The position numbers and the translations under genes were made by a program. The notes under the pieces were generated by a model. It did no database searches and was not told the origin of the DNA. It saw only the letters and a list, made by a program, of their open reading frames with translations. Shown piece by piece: positions 7,195 to 15,688 of a stretch of DNA of 64,000 nucleotides. Source of the DNA: Paludibacteraceae bacterium (GTDB lineage: Bacteria; Bacteroidota; Bacteroidia; Bacteroidales; Paludibacteraceae); assembly GCA_017412245.1 (NCBI GenBank), contig JAFPYI010000038.1, forward strand, positions 1 through 64,000, in the 5' to 3' direction. Numbering within the stretch: position 1 is the first letter of the stretch; each line of letters starts with the position of its first letter.

Positions 7195-8145
7195 TTATAA
7201 CCACTTCTTTAGCTTGAAAATCAGCAAGATAAGTACAACAGATAATACCATCAATCCTAATGCCCAGACATATCCGTATTGCCAATGAAGCTCCGGCATA
7301 AAGTCAAAGTTCATTCCATACAGACTACCAATCAGTGTCGGTGGCAGGAAGATGATATTAATCACCGTAAATATCTTAATAATCTTGTTCTGTTCGATGT
7401 TTACCAAACCGAGGAATGTATCTTGCAGGTAGTCCAAACGGTCAAAACCAAATCGCGTATAATCGAACAAGGAATTGATATCTTTGATAATCATCGTCAA
7501 TCGCGGTCCGAGTTCCTCAGGGAAGAAATCGCATTTCATCAGATTGCTGATCACGCGTTGTTTATCCAATATATTCTGACGGATAACCGTCACTTTTTCT
7601 TGCAAGTCCTTGATTTGCACTAACAAATCCTCATCTACGTGATCGCTATTGGCGTTGATGTTTTGCGATAACTCGGTAATCATATCCGTTGTATCCTCTA
7701 TCAAGTCGGCGTCTTTTTCTACACGGGTCTCCATCAGCGCTACCAGCACATGATAACCGCTCGGGAAATTACGGGTATTAACGAACATTTTCTTCACCGT
7801 CTCATTAAAACTATCCAATTCCACATCACGAATAGATACAAGGATAGAGTTCTTGACGATAAAGTTCACAGGCTCCACTTCGAAATTCGATTTCAAGAAG
7901 TTACTGTTGGCTACAATAGAGTCATCGGTTTGGATATAACGGCTGGAGAGCTCGATTTCTTCCATCTCTTCGTCCTCCTGAATCTCAATCTTCAGAAATC
8001 CCTCCAATGTGTCCTCTGTCTTGTCGGATACATCCAACAAATCAATCCAGATAATATCTTTCTTGTCCAGTTCTTTGAGGGCGGAGATGGTACGTGCTAC
8101 TTTTATTTTCTCCTTATCTTTGTAGAATATCTTGATTTCACTCAT
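7195..8145 (-). CDS. corA: CorA-family magnesium/divalent cation transporter
   Basis: The 316-residue protein has the CorA layout: an acidic N-terminal cytoplasmic domain, long helices that make the funnel stalk (DLIEDTTDMITELSQNI, LQEKVTVIRQNILDKQRVISNLM), and two C-terminal membrane helices. The first helix ends in the signature YGMNF (GMN selectivity filter), the second runs about residues 292-311 and is followed by KLKKWL. It should form pentameric channels for Mg2+ or Co2+ in the inner membrane. The acidic loop EDEEMEEIE between the sheets is typical. Its start overlaps the end of rsmA by eight bases, so the two are one operon. Confidence 0.93.
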   Translation of the reverse strand: MSEIKIFYKDKEKIKVARTISALKELDKKDIIWIDLLDVSDKTEDTLEGFLKIEIQEDEEMEEIELSSRYIQTDDSIVANSNFLKSNFEVEPVNFIVKNSILVSIRDVELDSFNETVKKMFVNTRNFPSGYHVLVALMETRVEKDADLIEDTTDMITELSQNINANSDHVDEDLLVQIKDLQEKVTVIRQNILDKQRVISNLMKCDFFPEELGPRLTMIIKDINSLFDYTRFGFDRLDYLQDTFLGLVNIEQNKIIKIFTVINIIFLPPTLIGSLYGMNFDFMPELHWQYGYVWALGLMVLSVVLILLIFKLKKWL

Positions 8146-9025
8146 GGCTGTTTTCGTTTTTCTGTCTTTCGACTAATTGGGTTAATTCGATAAATTCTTC
8201 TACAGATAACTGTTCCGGTCTGCGAGTCATAAACCATTCTAAACGATTTTCTTTTTCTCCCTTCCCTTCAGGGGAGGGTTGGGGTGAGGCTCCTATCAAC
8301 CCCTTCAGCGAATTTCTCATCTGTTTTCGGCGCTGGTTAAAAGCGGTCTTCACTATCGTCTTGAATAAGGCTTCGTCGCATTCCAACCGTCGTCGTCGGT
8401 TACGCGTCATACGGATGACGGCCGATTTGACTTTAGGCGGAGGATTGAACACATATTCATCTACCGTGAATAGATATTCTATATCGTAATAGGCTTGCAG
8501 CAACACGGATAATATTCCGTATGCTTTCTTGCCCGGTTTGCTTGCTAATCGTTCTGCTACTTCTTTTTGTATCATGCCCGAGCATACGGGTATGCGGTCT
8601 TTGTATTCTAATACCTTGAAGAATATCTGCGAGGATATATTATAAGGATAGTTACCAATTATATTAAACTCGCCTTCCGGAACGATAGTATTCAGGTCTA
8701 TCTTCAAAAAATCCCCTTCTACCAAATGCAGTTCCGGATACCATTCACGCAAATACGCAACCGACTCACGGTCTAATTCTATAGCCGTAAGTTGAATATT
8801 AGGATCTTTTAATAAGAATTGGGTAAGAACGCCCATTCCCGGACCTACTTCTATAACTTGTATTTTTTCAGGGGTCCCCGCAAAAGAAATATCTCCCTTC
8901 CCTTCGGGGAGGGGTTGGAGGTAGGCTACTTGGGGGGAGATTATTGTCTCAGCAATCTTCCGGGCGACGTTCAGGTCCGTCAAGAAGTGCTGCCCCAGAA
9001 ATTTCTTGGCATGTACTTGTTGCAT
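8138..9025 (-). CDS. rsmA: 16S rRNA (adenine1518-N6/adenine1519-N6)-dimethyltransferase, with two in-frame repeat inserts
   Basis: RsmA (KsgA) dimethylates two adjacent adenines in helix 45 of 16S rRNA. Motifs: KKFLGQHFLTDLNVARKIA, SAM-binding VIEVGPGMGVLTQFLL, ELDRESV, the catalytic NYPYNIS, and FNPPPKVKSAVIRM. At 295 residues it is about 25-35 longer than usual. The excess is two inserts encoded by the same dispersed palindromic repeat: residues about 32-52 (containing QPLPEGKGD) between the first helix and the SAM motif, and about 246-262 (containing PQPSPEGKG) near the C-terminus. Both keep the frame and lie where family members have short loops. The start ATG follows a strong promoter on the minus strand (9098-9130). 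Confidence 0.93.
   Translation of the reverse strand: MQQVHAKKFLGQHFLTDLNVARKIAETIISPQVAYLQPLPEGKGDISFAGTPEKIQVIEVGPGMGVLTQFLLKDPNIQLTAIELDRESVAYLREWYPELHLVEGDFLKIDLNTIVPEGEFNIIGNYPYNISSQIFFKVLEYKDRIPVCSGMIQKEVAERLASKPGKKAYGILSVLLQAYYDIEYLFTVDEYVFNPPPKVKSAVIRMTRNRRRRLECDEALFKTIVKTAFNQRRKQMRNSLKGLIGASPQPSPEGKGEKENRLEWFMTRRPEQLSVEEFIELTQLVERQKNENSHE
8240..8290 (-). repeat. Palindromic repeat insert in rsmA (copy 1)
   Basis: On the plus strand this reads CCCTTCCCTTCAGGGGAGGG followed by TTGGGGTGAGG; it is translated on the minus strand as ASPQPSPEGKGEKEN. It shares its core with the copy at 8870-8932. Confidence 0.8.
8870..8932 (-). repeat. Palindromic repeat insert in rsmA (copy 2)
   Basis: On the plus strand this contains CCCTTCCCTTCGGGGAGGGG followed by TTGGAGGTAGG; it is translated on the minus strand as YLQPLPEGKGDISFAG. 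Same repeat family as 8240-8290. Confidence 0.8.
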
Positions 9026-9097
9026 TATCCGCGTGATAGTCGTCCATAAATTGTTGATAATTTAGTTACTAATAGAGAGCAGAACTCTTTTGCAGCT

Positions 9098-9130
9098 GCA
9101 AAAGTACTACAAATATTTGACATACACAAA
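9098..9130 (-). promoter_or_regulatory. Promoter of the rsmA-corA operon
   Basis: On the minus strand TTTG (9130-9127) lies 20 bp before TACTTTTGC (9106-9098). Both boxes match the consensus exactly. Confidence 0.75.
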
Positions 9131-9167
9131 TTTTCCGCAACTTTTTTCGTAAAATATAATTATTTTA

Positions 9168-9200
9168 CTTGCGTATATGAATAATTTTGTGTAATTTTGC
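9168..9200 (+). promoter_or_regulatory. Promoter of the GtrA-like gene
   Basis: CTTG at 9168-9171 is followed after 20 bp by TAATTTTGC at 9192-9200, 20 bases before the ATG at 9220. Confidence 0.7.
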
Positions 9201-9219
9201 AGTCGAAATAATATGCAAG

Positions 9220-9744
9220 ATGAATCGTTTAGCGCAGATAATAACCAAAATAATTGATTTCTTCTACCGGCCGTTCCAAAAATGGATTCCCGAGCAAGTC
9301 TTCCGTTATGCCGCGTGCGGAGGAGGAAACATGGTCTTGGACTGGGTGCTCTATTTCCTTATCTATAACTTTGTTATAGGCCATGAGATTATAACTTTTC
9401 AATTTAGCCCTCCGGGCGCAATTTTCAATTTTCAATTTGCGCAAGCAATAACTCCTCACATCGCCACTCTTTGTATCGTCTTCCCGATAACGCTCTTAAC
9501 CGGTTTCTGGTTGCAGAAATATGTCACCTTTACCCAATCGAACTTACACGGCGCAAGGCAATTGATGCGATATATTTCCATCGTGGCTGTCAATCTGGCA
9601 ATCAATTATTTCGGACTCAAACTCTGCGTGGAAATATTCGGTTGGTATCCTACGCCCAGCAAGATGTTAATAACCCTTATTACTGTTGCAGTCTCCTATT
9701 TCGGACAAAAATATTATTCCTTTAGAGTCAATAACAAGAGTTAA
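9220..9744 (+). CDS. GtrA-family membrane protein with a repeat-encoded loop
   Basis: The 174-residue product has four membrane helices and the GtrA pattern (FRYAACGGGNMVLDWVLYFLIYNFV, LLTGFWLQKYVTFTQS, YISIVAVNLAINYFGLKL, VSYFGQKYYSF). GtrA-like proteins help flip or hand over lipid-linked sugars for cell-surface polysaccharides. I start at ATG 9220 because the promoter -7 box is at 9192-9200, upstream of it only a TTG would be available. Between helices one and two the segment ITFQFSPPGAIFNFQF is encoded by a dispersed AATTTTCAATTTTCAATTTG repeat flanking a GCCC/GGGC stem, so this loop was probably gained by repeat insertion. It is divergent from rsmA. Confidence 0.85.
   Translation: MNRLAQIITKIIDFFYRPFQKWIPEQVFRYAACGGGNMVLDWVLYFLIYNFVIGHEIITFQFSPPGAIFNFQFAQAITPHIATLCIVFPITLLTGFWLQKYVTFTQSNLHGARQLMRYISIVAVNLAINYFGLKLCVEIFGWYPTPSKMLITLITVAVSYFGQKYYSFRVNNKS
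9395..9442 (+). repeat. TTTTCAATTT repeat with GC stem inside the gtrA-like gene
   Basis: Three TTTTCAATTT units flank AGCCCTCCGGGCGC. The unit is read in frame as a hydrophobic/aromatic loop. Confidence 0.65.
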
Positions 9745-9789
9745 ATCTCTATAAATAAAATTATTATTAACCTTTAAATATTTATTATT

Positions 9790-9966
9790 ATGTGGGGAAC
9801 TATTCTTTATGTATTAGGTATTGTTTGTGCCGTATGGTGTGTGTATGACATTTTCACAACCGCTAAATGTGGTCTTTTAGGTAAAATTATTGCTTCTATC
9901 CTCGTTTTGGCGTTCAGCTGGATTGGATTTGCAATCTATTATTTCCTCGTTCGTGGAAAAATCTAA
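9790..9966 (+). CDS. Small two-helix membrane protein, 58 residues
   Basis: ATG at 9790 opens a 58-residue frame ending TAA at 9964-9966. The product (starts MWGTILYVLGIVCAVWC, ends IYYFLVRGKI) has two membrane helices, about residues 3-20 and 32-53, linked by a short loop (DIFTTAKCGLLGK). The arrangement resembles the small proteins related to phospholipase D N-terminal (PLDc_N) segments, but I cannot assign a function. Codon use and the AT-rich leader (TTAACCTTTAAATATTTATTATT) fit a real Bacteroidota gene. It lies between the GtrA-like gene and the fucose isomerase-like gene in the same direction. Confidence 0.7.
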   Translation: MWGTILYVLGIVCAVWCVYDIFTTAKCGLLGKIIASILVLAFSWIGFAIYYFLVRGKI

Positions 9967-10000
9967 TTGATCGATACTTTAATCTCGAATCGAACATACC

Positions 10001-11086
10001 ATGATGCTTCATATTCTTTCCAGCAGTCTCCATACGGAGAAGCTGGAACTGCCTTTTCAGTTGCCTGAATCTTTCTTGCAGGCCCATCAGGTCGTAGCTG
10101 TCTTAACCGGTGGAACAGAGAGTCGTTTTGTACAACTGGTGAACGAAGGACTCATCGACCTCACAAAACCGGTCTATCTGATGGTAAGCGGCCATAGTAA
10201 TTCGTTAGCAGCCTCTCTGGAAATCCTCAGTTATATTCGTCTCCATAACGGAGTAGGAAAAGTGATGACTTCCGCAGAAGATACTCATCTCGGGCAAAAC
10301 TCCACACCTGCTCCAATCGTTAAAACACCCTCTCAGCAACTGCTCCATAATGACAAACCGCTTCGCCTCGGAGTAGTCGGTTTTCCGTCTGATTGGCTCA
10401 TCGCATCCAAAGTGGACTATGAGATGGCGCTCCGAACGATGAATATCGAGTTAGTGGACGTGCCTATCGAAGAAATGACTTCTTTAGGCGAAGTGGATGG
10501 AGGATTAAAAGGCGCTGAGGCTATTTACGACCGACTCAAAGAAATCGTCACCAAATATGACTTACAGGGAGTGACACTTCGTTGCTTCGATCTCTTGACA
10601 ACCGTCAAAAACACAGGCTGTATCGCGCTTTCCAAACTCAACGACGAAGGTATTCCTGCTGCCTGCGAAGGAGATATTCCTACGTTGCTGACGATGATGA
10701 TTTGCAAACGTCTCACAGGCCAACCTTGTTTCCAAGTAAACCCTGCGCGTATCCAATTGGACGGAAAGATGCTTTTTGCCCATTGTACACTTCCGCTCCG
10801 TATGACCGAGAAACACGAACTGACCACTCATTTTGAGTCAGGAATAGGTGTCGCTATCCACGGAGATCTGCCTACAGGTGATTATACGCTGGTCAAACTA
10901 TCCGGAGATATGAAACGCTTACTGGCTGAGAATGTGACACTTATGCGCTGCCAGTATGAACCCAATCTCTGTCGTACACAGGTCTGGATTCAATCCACTC
11001 CGACTGTAGCACAATATTTCCTTACGGACCCGATTGCCAATCATCACATCCTCATCCGCGGTCACCACGCAGAGAAATTTGCCTAA
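10001..11086 (+). CDS. Fucose/arabinose isomerase-like protein
   Basis: The 361-residue protein resembles the L-fucose isomerase superfamily found in Bacteroidota: an N-terminal Rossmann-like half (VVAVLTGGTESRFVQL, VYLMVSGHSNSLAASLE, LRLGVVGFPSDWLIAS) and a C-terminal half with GVTLRCFDLLTTVKNTGCIALSKLNDEGIPAACEGDIPTLL, where Glu and Asp of CEGD are typical metal ligands, followed by a beta domain (FAHCTLPLRMTEKHEL, GDYTLVKLSGDM). It is shorter than true FucI (about 590) or AraA (about 500), so the substrate is open. There is a choice of ATG at 10001 or 10004; no other features decide it. Neighbours give no sugar pathway. Confidence 0.7.
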   Translation: MMLHILSSSLHTEKLELPFQLPESFLQAHQVVAVLTGGTESRFVQLVNEGLIDLTKPVYLMVSGHSNSLAASLEILSYIRLHNGVGKVMTSAEDTHLGQNSTPAPIVKTPSQQLLHNDKPLRLGVVGFPSDWLIASKVDYEMALRTMNIELVDVPIEEMTSLGEVDGGLKGAEAIYDRLKEIVTKYDLQGVTLRCFDLLTTVKNTGCIALSKLNDEGIPAACEGDIPTLLTMMICKRLTGQPCFQVNPARIQLDGKMLFAHCTLPLRMTEKHELTTHFESGIGVAIHGDLPTGDYTLVKLSGDMKRLLAENVTLMRCQYEPNLCRTQVWIQSTPTVAQYFLTDPIANHHILIRGHHAEKFA

Positions 11087-11121
11087 GAGTGAAAACTCGA
11101 CTTTGCGAATTGATAAAATAA

Positions 11122-11154
11122 TTTGCATAAATGCAAAAAAAGCACTAATTTTGC
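11122..11154 (+). promoter_or_regulatory. Promoter of the OPT transporter gene
   Basis: TTTG (11122-11125), 20 bp, TAATTTTGC (11146-11154). Exact match to the Bacteroidota consensus. Confidence 0.75.
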
Positions 11155-11184
11155 GCACTCAAATAAAAAAAGATAAGCAAAACT

Positions 11185-13116
11185 ATGGCTCAATTACCTG
11201 AAAATGCCTCACGTCCGTTGCAACCGGGCGAGAAGTACGAACCTATCTTACGTCCTGACAAAGAGTATCCTGAAGTAACGCCTTATAGTGTCTCTATTGG
11301 TGTGTTGATGGCAGTTATCTTCTCTGCCGCTGCGGCTTATCTTGGATTGAAAGTAGGTCAGGTTTTCGAGGCGGCCATTCCTATTGCTATCATCGCTGTC
11401 AGTCTCTCTTCTATCTTGCGACGCAAGAATGCAATAGGCGAAAATGTGATGATTCAGTCTATCGGTGCCAGCTCAGGAGTGATTGTTGCAGGAGCTATCT
11501 TTACGCTGCCGGCGCTGTATATCCTCCAGGCTAAATATCCGGAGATGACGGTTACCTTTGAGCAGATTTTCCTCTCTTCACTCTTAGGCGGATGCCTCGG
11601 AATCTTATTCTTGATTCCTTTCCGTCGCTATTTTGTGAAAGAGAAACACGGAGAATATCCTTTCCCGGAAGCTACTGCTACCACGCAAGTACTCGTTAGC
11701 GGCGAATCAGCCAATCAAGCCAAACCGCTTATCTGGGCTGCAGCTATCGGAGGTCTGTATGATTTCTTGGTATCTACTTTCGGCCTTTGGACTGAGCAAC
11801 TCTCCACACGAATGACCGGCTGGGGAGAAGCGACTGCAGCGAAATTCAAATTAGTGTTCTCTATCAACACTTCCGCTGCCGTTCTTGGATTAGGATATAT
11901 CATCGGTCTGAAATATGCAGCAATCATCTGTGCCGGCTCTTTCTTCGTCTGGTGGGTTCTATTGCCTGTCTTAGGTAGTATGCCCGGACTCGAAGCAACC
12001 GATCCGCAAGTGCTCTTCACACAGTACGGACGGAATATAGGCATCGGTGCTATTGCTATGGCTGGACTGATTGGTATCGTTCGTTCCTGGGGAGTCATCA
12101 AAAGTGCTGTAGGTCTGGCAAAGAAAGAATTAGGCGGCAAATCCAAATCTGCGGATAATCAACTCACGGAAAGAACAGACAGAGACCTCTCTATGAAACT
12201 GCTGCTCTTGGCTATTGTAGTGGCTTTGGTCTGCACATTGGTATTTTTCTGGGTGGGAGTGCTGCATAATTTCTGGCAAGCGATTGTTGCTTTCTTGGTG
12301 GTGACGATTATTGCTTTCCTTTTCACTACGGTAGCTGCTAACGCCATTGCTATTGTTGGCAGCAATCCTGTTTCAGGAATGACACTGATGACACTTATCA
12401 TCGCTTCGGTTGTCTTTGTAGCGGTAGGCATGAAAGGTACAAGCGGAATGGTGGGAGCAATGGTTATCGGCGGTGTTGTTTGTACTGCGCTTTCCATGGC
12501 AGGAGGATTTATCACAGACCTTAAGATAGGTTACTGGATTGGTTCTTCGCCGTATAAACAACAGACCTGGAAATTCTTGGGCACGCTTGTCTCTGCAGCC
12601 ACGGTAGGCGGCGTGATGATTATCCTTAATAAGACTTACGGTTTCACGGGTGATAATGCACTTGTAGCGCCGCAGGCAAATGCCATGGCTGCTGTCATTG
12701 AACCGCTTATGTCCGGACAAGGAGCACCATGGATGCTTTATTTGGCAGGTGCTGTCTTGGCACTTATTCTCAGTCAGTTAGGTGTACCGGTTCTTCCGTT
12801 CGCATTAGGAATGTTTATTCCTCTGATGCTCAATACTCCTCTTCTTGTAGGCGGACTCATCGCTTGGTTCGTAGGTCGTCAGAAGAAAGGTGAGGATCCG
12901 GAATTAGCCAAAGCACGTCAGGAGAAAGGAACACTCATTGCTTCCGGATTCATTGCCGGTGGAGCATTGATGGGCGTTGTAGCTGCTATCGTTAAGTTCT
13001 GTGGCGCAGACTGGTATCTCGCGCAATGGGCGGAAAACGGCTATGCTGCTATCGTCGGCATTGCAGCATACATCGGCCTGATTGTCTATTTCATCTGTGC
13101 AGCAAAAAGAAAATAA
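11185..13116 (+). CDS. OPT-family oligopeptide transporter
   Basis: The 643-residue protein has about 15 membrane helices and family marks: SIGVLMAVIFSAAAAYLGLKVGQVFEAAIPIAI, the motif GENVMIQSIGASSGVIVAGAIFTLPALYIL, PFPEATATTQVLVSGE, ANAIAIVGSNPVSGMTLMTL, and SQLGVPVLPFALGMFIPL. OPT transporters carry small peptides, often proton driven, across the inner membrane. It has its own promoter. The end of the gene (KRK and TAA) lies in a CAAATCATAAATCACAAAT repeat that fills the gap to the aldolase gene. Confidence 0.9.
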   Translation: MAQLPENASRPLQPGEKYEPILRPDKEYPEVTPYSVSIGVLMAVIFSAAAAYLGLKVGQVFEAAIPIAIIAVSLSSILRRKNAIGENVMIQSIGASSGVIVAGAIFTLPALYILQAKYPEMTVTFEQIFLSSLLGGCLGILFLIPFRRYFVKEKHGEYPFPEATATTQVLVSGESANQAKPLIWAAAIGGLYDFLVSTFGLWTEQLSTRMTGWGEATAAKFKLVFSINTSAAVLGLGYIIGLKYAAIICAGSFFVWWVLLPVLGSMPGLEATDPQVLFTQYGRNIGIGAIAMAGLIGIVRSWGVIKSAVGLAKKELGGKSKSADNQLTERTDRDLSMKLLLLAIVVALVCTLVFFWVGVLHNFWQAIVAFLVVTIIAFLFTTVAANAIAIVGSNPVSGMTLMTLIIASVVFVAVGMKGTSGMVGAMVIGGVVCTALSMAGGFITDLKIGYWIGSSPYKQQTWKFLGTLVSAATVGGVMIILNKTYGFTGDNALVAPQANAMAAVIEPLMSGQGAPWMLYLAGAVLALILSQLGVPVLPFALGMFIPLMLNTPLLVGGLIAWFVGRQKKGEDPELAKARQEKGTLIASGFIAGGALMGVVAAIVKFCGADWYLAQWAENGYAAIVGIAAYIGLIVYFICAAKRK

Positions 13117-13150
13117 CAAATCATAAATCACAAATAACAAATTAAAATTT
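13111..13150. repeat. Short-period AT-rich repeat between OPT and aldolase genes
   Basis: AACAAATCATAAATCACAAATAACAAATT type repeat of about 9-10 base period. It contains the OPT gene's stop codon. Confidence 0.6.
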
Positions 13151-13160
13151 TAATTTTACT

Positions 13161-14162
13161 ATGGTATCTTACAAAGAATTAGGCCTTGTGAACACTCGTG
13201 AGATGTTCGCTAAGGCAATCAAGGGTGGTTATGCTATCCCTGCTTTCAACTTCAACAACATGGAGCAACTTCAGGCTATCATCAAAGCATCTGCTGAGAC
13301 CAAAAGCCCGGTTATTCTGCAAGTATCGAAAGGTGCTCGTAACTACGCTAACCAAACACTGCTTCGTTATATGGCACAAGGTGCTGTAGAGTATGCAAAA
13401 GAGTTAGGTTGGGAGCATCCGCAAATCTGTTTGCACCTCGACCACGGTGACAGTTTCGAACTCTGTAAATCTTGTGTGGACTTCGGTTTCTCAAGTGTCA
13501 TGATTGATGCTTCTTCTCTGCCTTATGAGGAGAATATCGCTTTGACAAAGAAAGTTGTTGATTATGCTCACCAATACGATGTAACCGTTGAGGCTGAGTT
13601 AGGTGTTTTGGCAGGTGTAGAAGACGAAGTGTCGTCTGCTGTCAGCCACTACACCAAACCGGAAGAGGTAGTTGATTTCGCTACTCGTACAGGTTGCGAC
13701 AGCTTGGCAATCTCTATCGGTACCAGCCATGGTGCATATAAATTCACTCCGGAGCAATGTACACGTGACCCGAAGACAGGCCGTCTGGTTCCTCCTCCAT
13801 TGGCATTTGATGTTCTCGACGCTGTGATGGAGAAGCTTCCAGGCTTCCCAATCGTACTGCACGGTTCCTCTTCTGTTCCGCAGGAGTATGTGGACATGAT
13901 CAACCAGTATGGTGGCAAGTTGCCTGATGCTGTAGGTATTCCTGAGGAGCAACTGCGCAAGGCTGCCAAGAGTGCTGTTTGCAAAATCAATATCGACTCT
14001 GATAGCCGTCTGGCATTTACCGCTGCAGTACGCAAAGTGTTTGCTGAGAAGCCGGCAGAGTTCGACCCGCGTAAGTACTGCGGTCCTGCTCGTGACCTGA
14101 TGACTGAACTCTACAAGCACAAAATCATCAACGTCCTCGGTTCTGACGGCAAAGCAGAATAA
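13161..14162 (+). CDS. fba: Class II fructose-1,6-bisphosphate aldolase
   Basis: The enzyme splits fructose-1,6-bisphosphate into dihydroxyacetone phosphate and glyceraldehyde-3-phosphate in glycolysis, using zinc. The 333-residue sequence shows YAIPAFNFNNMEQLQAII, the zinc motif HLDHGDS, SVMIDASSLPYEENI, VEAELGVLAGVEDEV, CDSLAISIGTSHGAYKF with a zinc His, LHGSSSVPQEYV and CKINIDSDSRLAFTAAVR. Length and motifs fit the type used by many Bacteroidota. Codon use is strongly biased to frequent codons, as expected for a highly expressed gene. No promoter is evident in the 44-base gap, so it may share the OPT transcript. Confidence 0.93.
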   Translation: MVSYKELGLVNTREMFAKAIKGGYAIPAFNFNNMEQLQAIIKASAETKSPVILQVSKGARNYANQTLLRYMAQGAVEYAKELGWEHPQICLHLDHGDSFELCKSCVDFGFSSVMIDASSLPYEENIALTKKVVDYAHQYDVTVEAELGVLAGVEDEVSSAVSHYTKPEEVVDFATRTGCDSLAISIGTSHGAYKFTPEQCTRDPKTGRLVPPPLAFDVLDAVMEKLPGFPIVLHGSSSVPQEYVDMINQYGGKLPDAVGIPEEQLRKAAKSAVCKINIDSDSRLAFTAAVRKVFAEKPAEFDPRKYCGPARDLMTELYKHKIINVLGSDGKAE

Positions 14163-14191
14163 TCGTTCATTCCTTAATTCGTTAAACGATT

Positions 14192-15688
14192 ATGGCTTTA
14201 CCATATATGACAGCCGAAGAGGCTGCTGAATTAATCCAACATGGTGATGTCTTAGGCATGGGTGGTTTTACGGCTACCGGAGTGCCTAAGGCAGTTCCTT
14301 TTGCTTTGGCACAACGTGCTGAACGTCTGCATGCCGAAGGCAAACCTTTCCGCGTAGGTTTAGAGACAGGTGCTTCTATGGGAGATAGTTGTGATGGTGC
14401 TTTGGCACGCGCACACGCAGTAGAGTTCCGTACTCCGTACCAATCGAACAAATCGATGCGTGAGGAGATAAACGCTGAGGGAACGCATTACTTCGATATG
14501 CACCTCTCTCATATGGCGCAAGACCTGCGTTACGGCTTCCTGCCGAAACCTAAATGGGCTATCATCGAGGCTTCGTATGTAGGAGAAGACGGAACAATCG
14601 TTCCGGCTGCCGGAGTAGGTATCATGCCTACTATCTGTCGTATGGCGGATAAAATTATCATTGAGCTCAATGAGATGTTCCCTGCTACTATGCGTGGTAT
14701 GCATGATCTCTATGAACCGCTCGATCCTCCTGCACGTCGTGAGATTCCGATCTACAAACCATCTGACCGCTGCGGTTCGGATCATATCAAAGTCGATCCG
14801 TCGAAGATTGCAGCAGTAGTGAAGACCAATCGCCCGAATGAAATTGCTGCATTCACGCCGGTGGATGCTACTACTGCCAAGATTGGCGAGAACGTAGCCC
14901 TCTTCCTCGAAAAAGAGATGCACGCCGGACGAATCCCTTCCTCATTCCTGCCTATACAGAGTGGCGTAGGAAACGTTGCAAACGCGGTGCTCGGTGAACT
15001 TGGTAAGAATCCTCATATCCCGCCGTTTGAGATGTACTCCGAAGTGGTACAAGACTCTGTGGTAGATCTGATCAAAGCAGGACATTGTAAGTTCGCTTCC
15101 GGTTGTTCATTACGACTGGTAGAAAGTAAGATGGCAGAAGTGTTAGCTGACCTGGATTTCTATCGCGACAAGTTATTACTTCGTCCGCAAGAGACATCCA
15201 ATAATCCGGAGATTATCCGTCGTTTAGGTCTTATCGCTATCAATACAGCGCTGGAGGCTGATATCTACGGAAACATCAACTCTACGCATGTAACAGGAAC
15301 GAAGATGATGAATGGTATTGGCGGTTCCGGCGATTTCGCACGAAACGCATATATCAGTATCTTCACAACCGCTTCTACAGCTAAGAATGGTGCTATCTCT
15401 TCTATCGTGCCGATGGTTACTCACCTTGACCACTCAGAGCACTCTGTTAAAGTGATTGTTACTGAACAAGGTGTGGCTGATTTGCGTGGTAAGAGCCCAA
15501 GACAACGTGCTGAGGAGATTATCAATAACTGCGTTGCACCGGAATACAAAGAGATGCTTCGTGATTATTTGAAGATAGCTAAACACGGACAAACGCAACA
15601 TAACCTCTCTTGCGCGTTCGCTATGCACGAGGAATTCCTCAAATCAGGCGATATGCGTAATACACGATGGGAAAACTACATTCGTTAG
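14192..15688 (+). CDS. Acetyl-CoA hydrolase/transferase family, probable succinate or propionate CoA-transferase
   Basis: Members move CoA between acetyl-, succinyl- and propionyl-CoA. The 498-residue protein carries GDVLGMGGFTATGVPKAVPFAL at the N-terminus, SGVGNVANAVLGELG, EMYSEVVQDSVVDLI where the Glu near residue 284 is the expected catalytic residue, NSTHVTGTKMMNGIGGSGDFARNAY and IVTEQGVADLRGKSPRQRAEEII. In fermenting Bacteroidales this enzyme usually couples succinate or propionate formation to acetyl-CoA; the exact pair cannot be read from the sequence. It lies 29 bases after fba, and its end overlaps the start of the next gene by 22 bases. Confidence 0.88.
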   Translation: MALPYMTAEEAAELIQHGDVLGMGGFTATGVPKAVPFALAQRAERLHAEGKPFRVGLETGASMGDSCDGALARAHAVEFRTPYQSNKSMREEINAEGTHYFDMHLSHMAQDLRYGFLPKPKWAIIEASYVGEDGTIVPAAGVGIMPTICRMADKIIIELNEMFPATMRGMHDLYEPLDPPARREIPIYKPSDRCGSDHIKVDPSKIAAVVKTNRPNEIAAFTPVDATTAKIGENVALFLEKEMHAGRIPSSFLPIQSGVGNVANAVLGELGKNPHIPPFEMYSEVVQDSVVDLIKAGHCKFASGCSLRLVESKMAEVLADLDFYRDKLLLRPQETSNNPEIIRRLGLIAINTALEADIYGNINSTHVTGTKMMNGIGGSGDFARNAYISIFTTASTAKNGAISSIVPMVTHLDHSEHSVKVIVTEQGVADLRGKSPRQRAEEIINNCVAPEYKEMLRDYLKIAKHGQTQHNLSCAFAMHEEFLKSGDMRNTRWENYIR

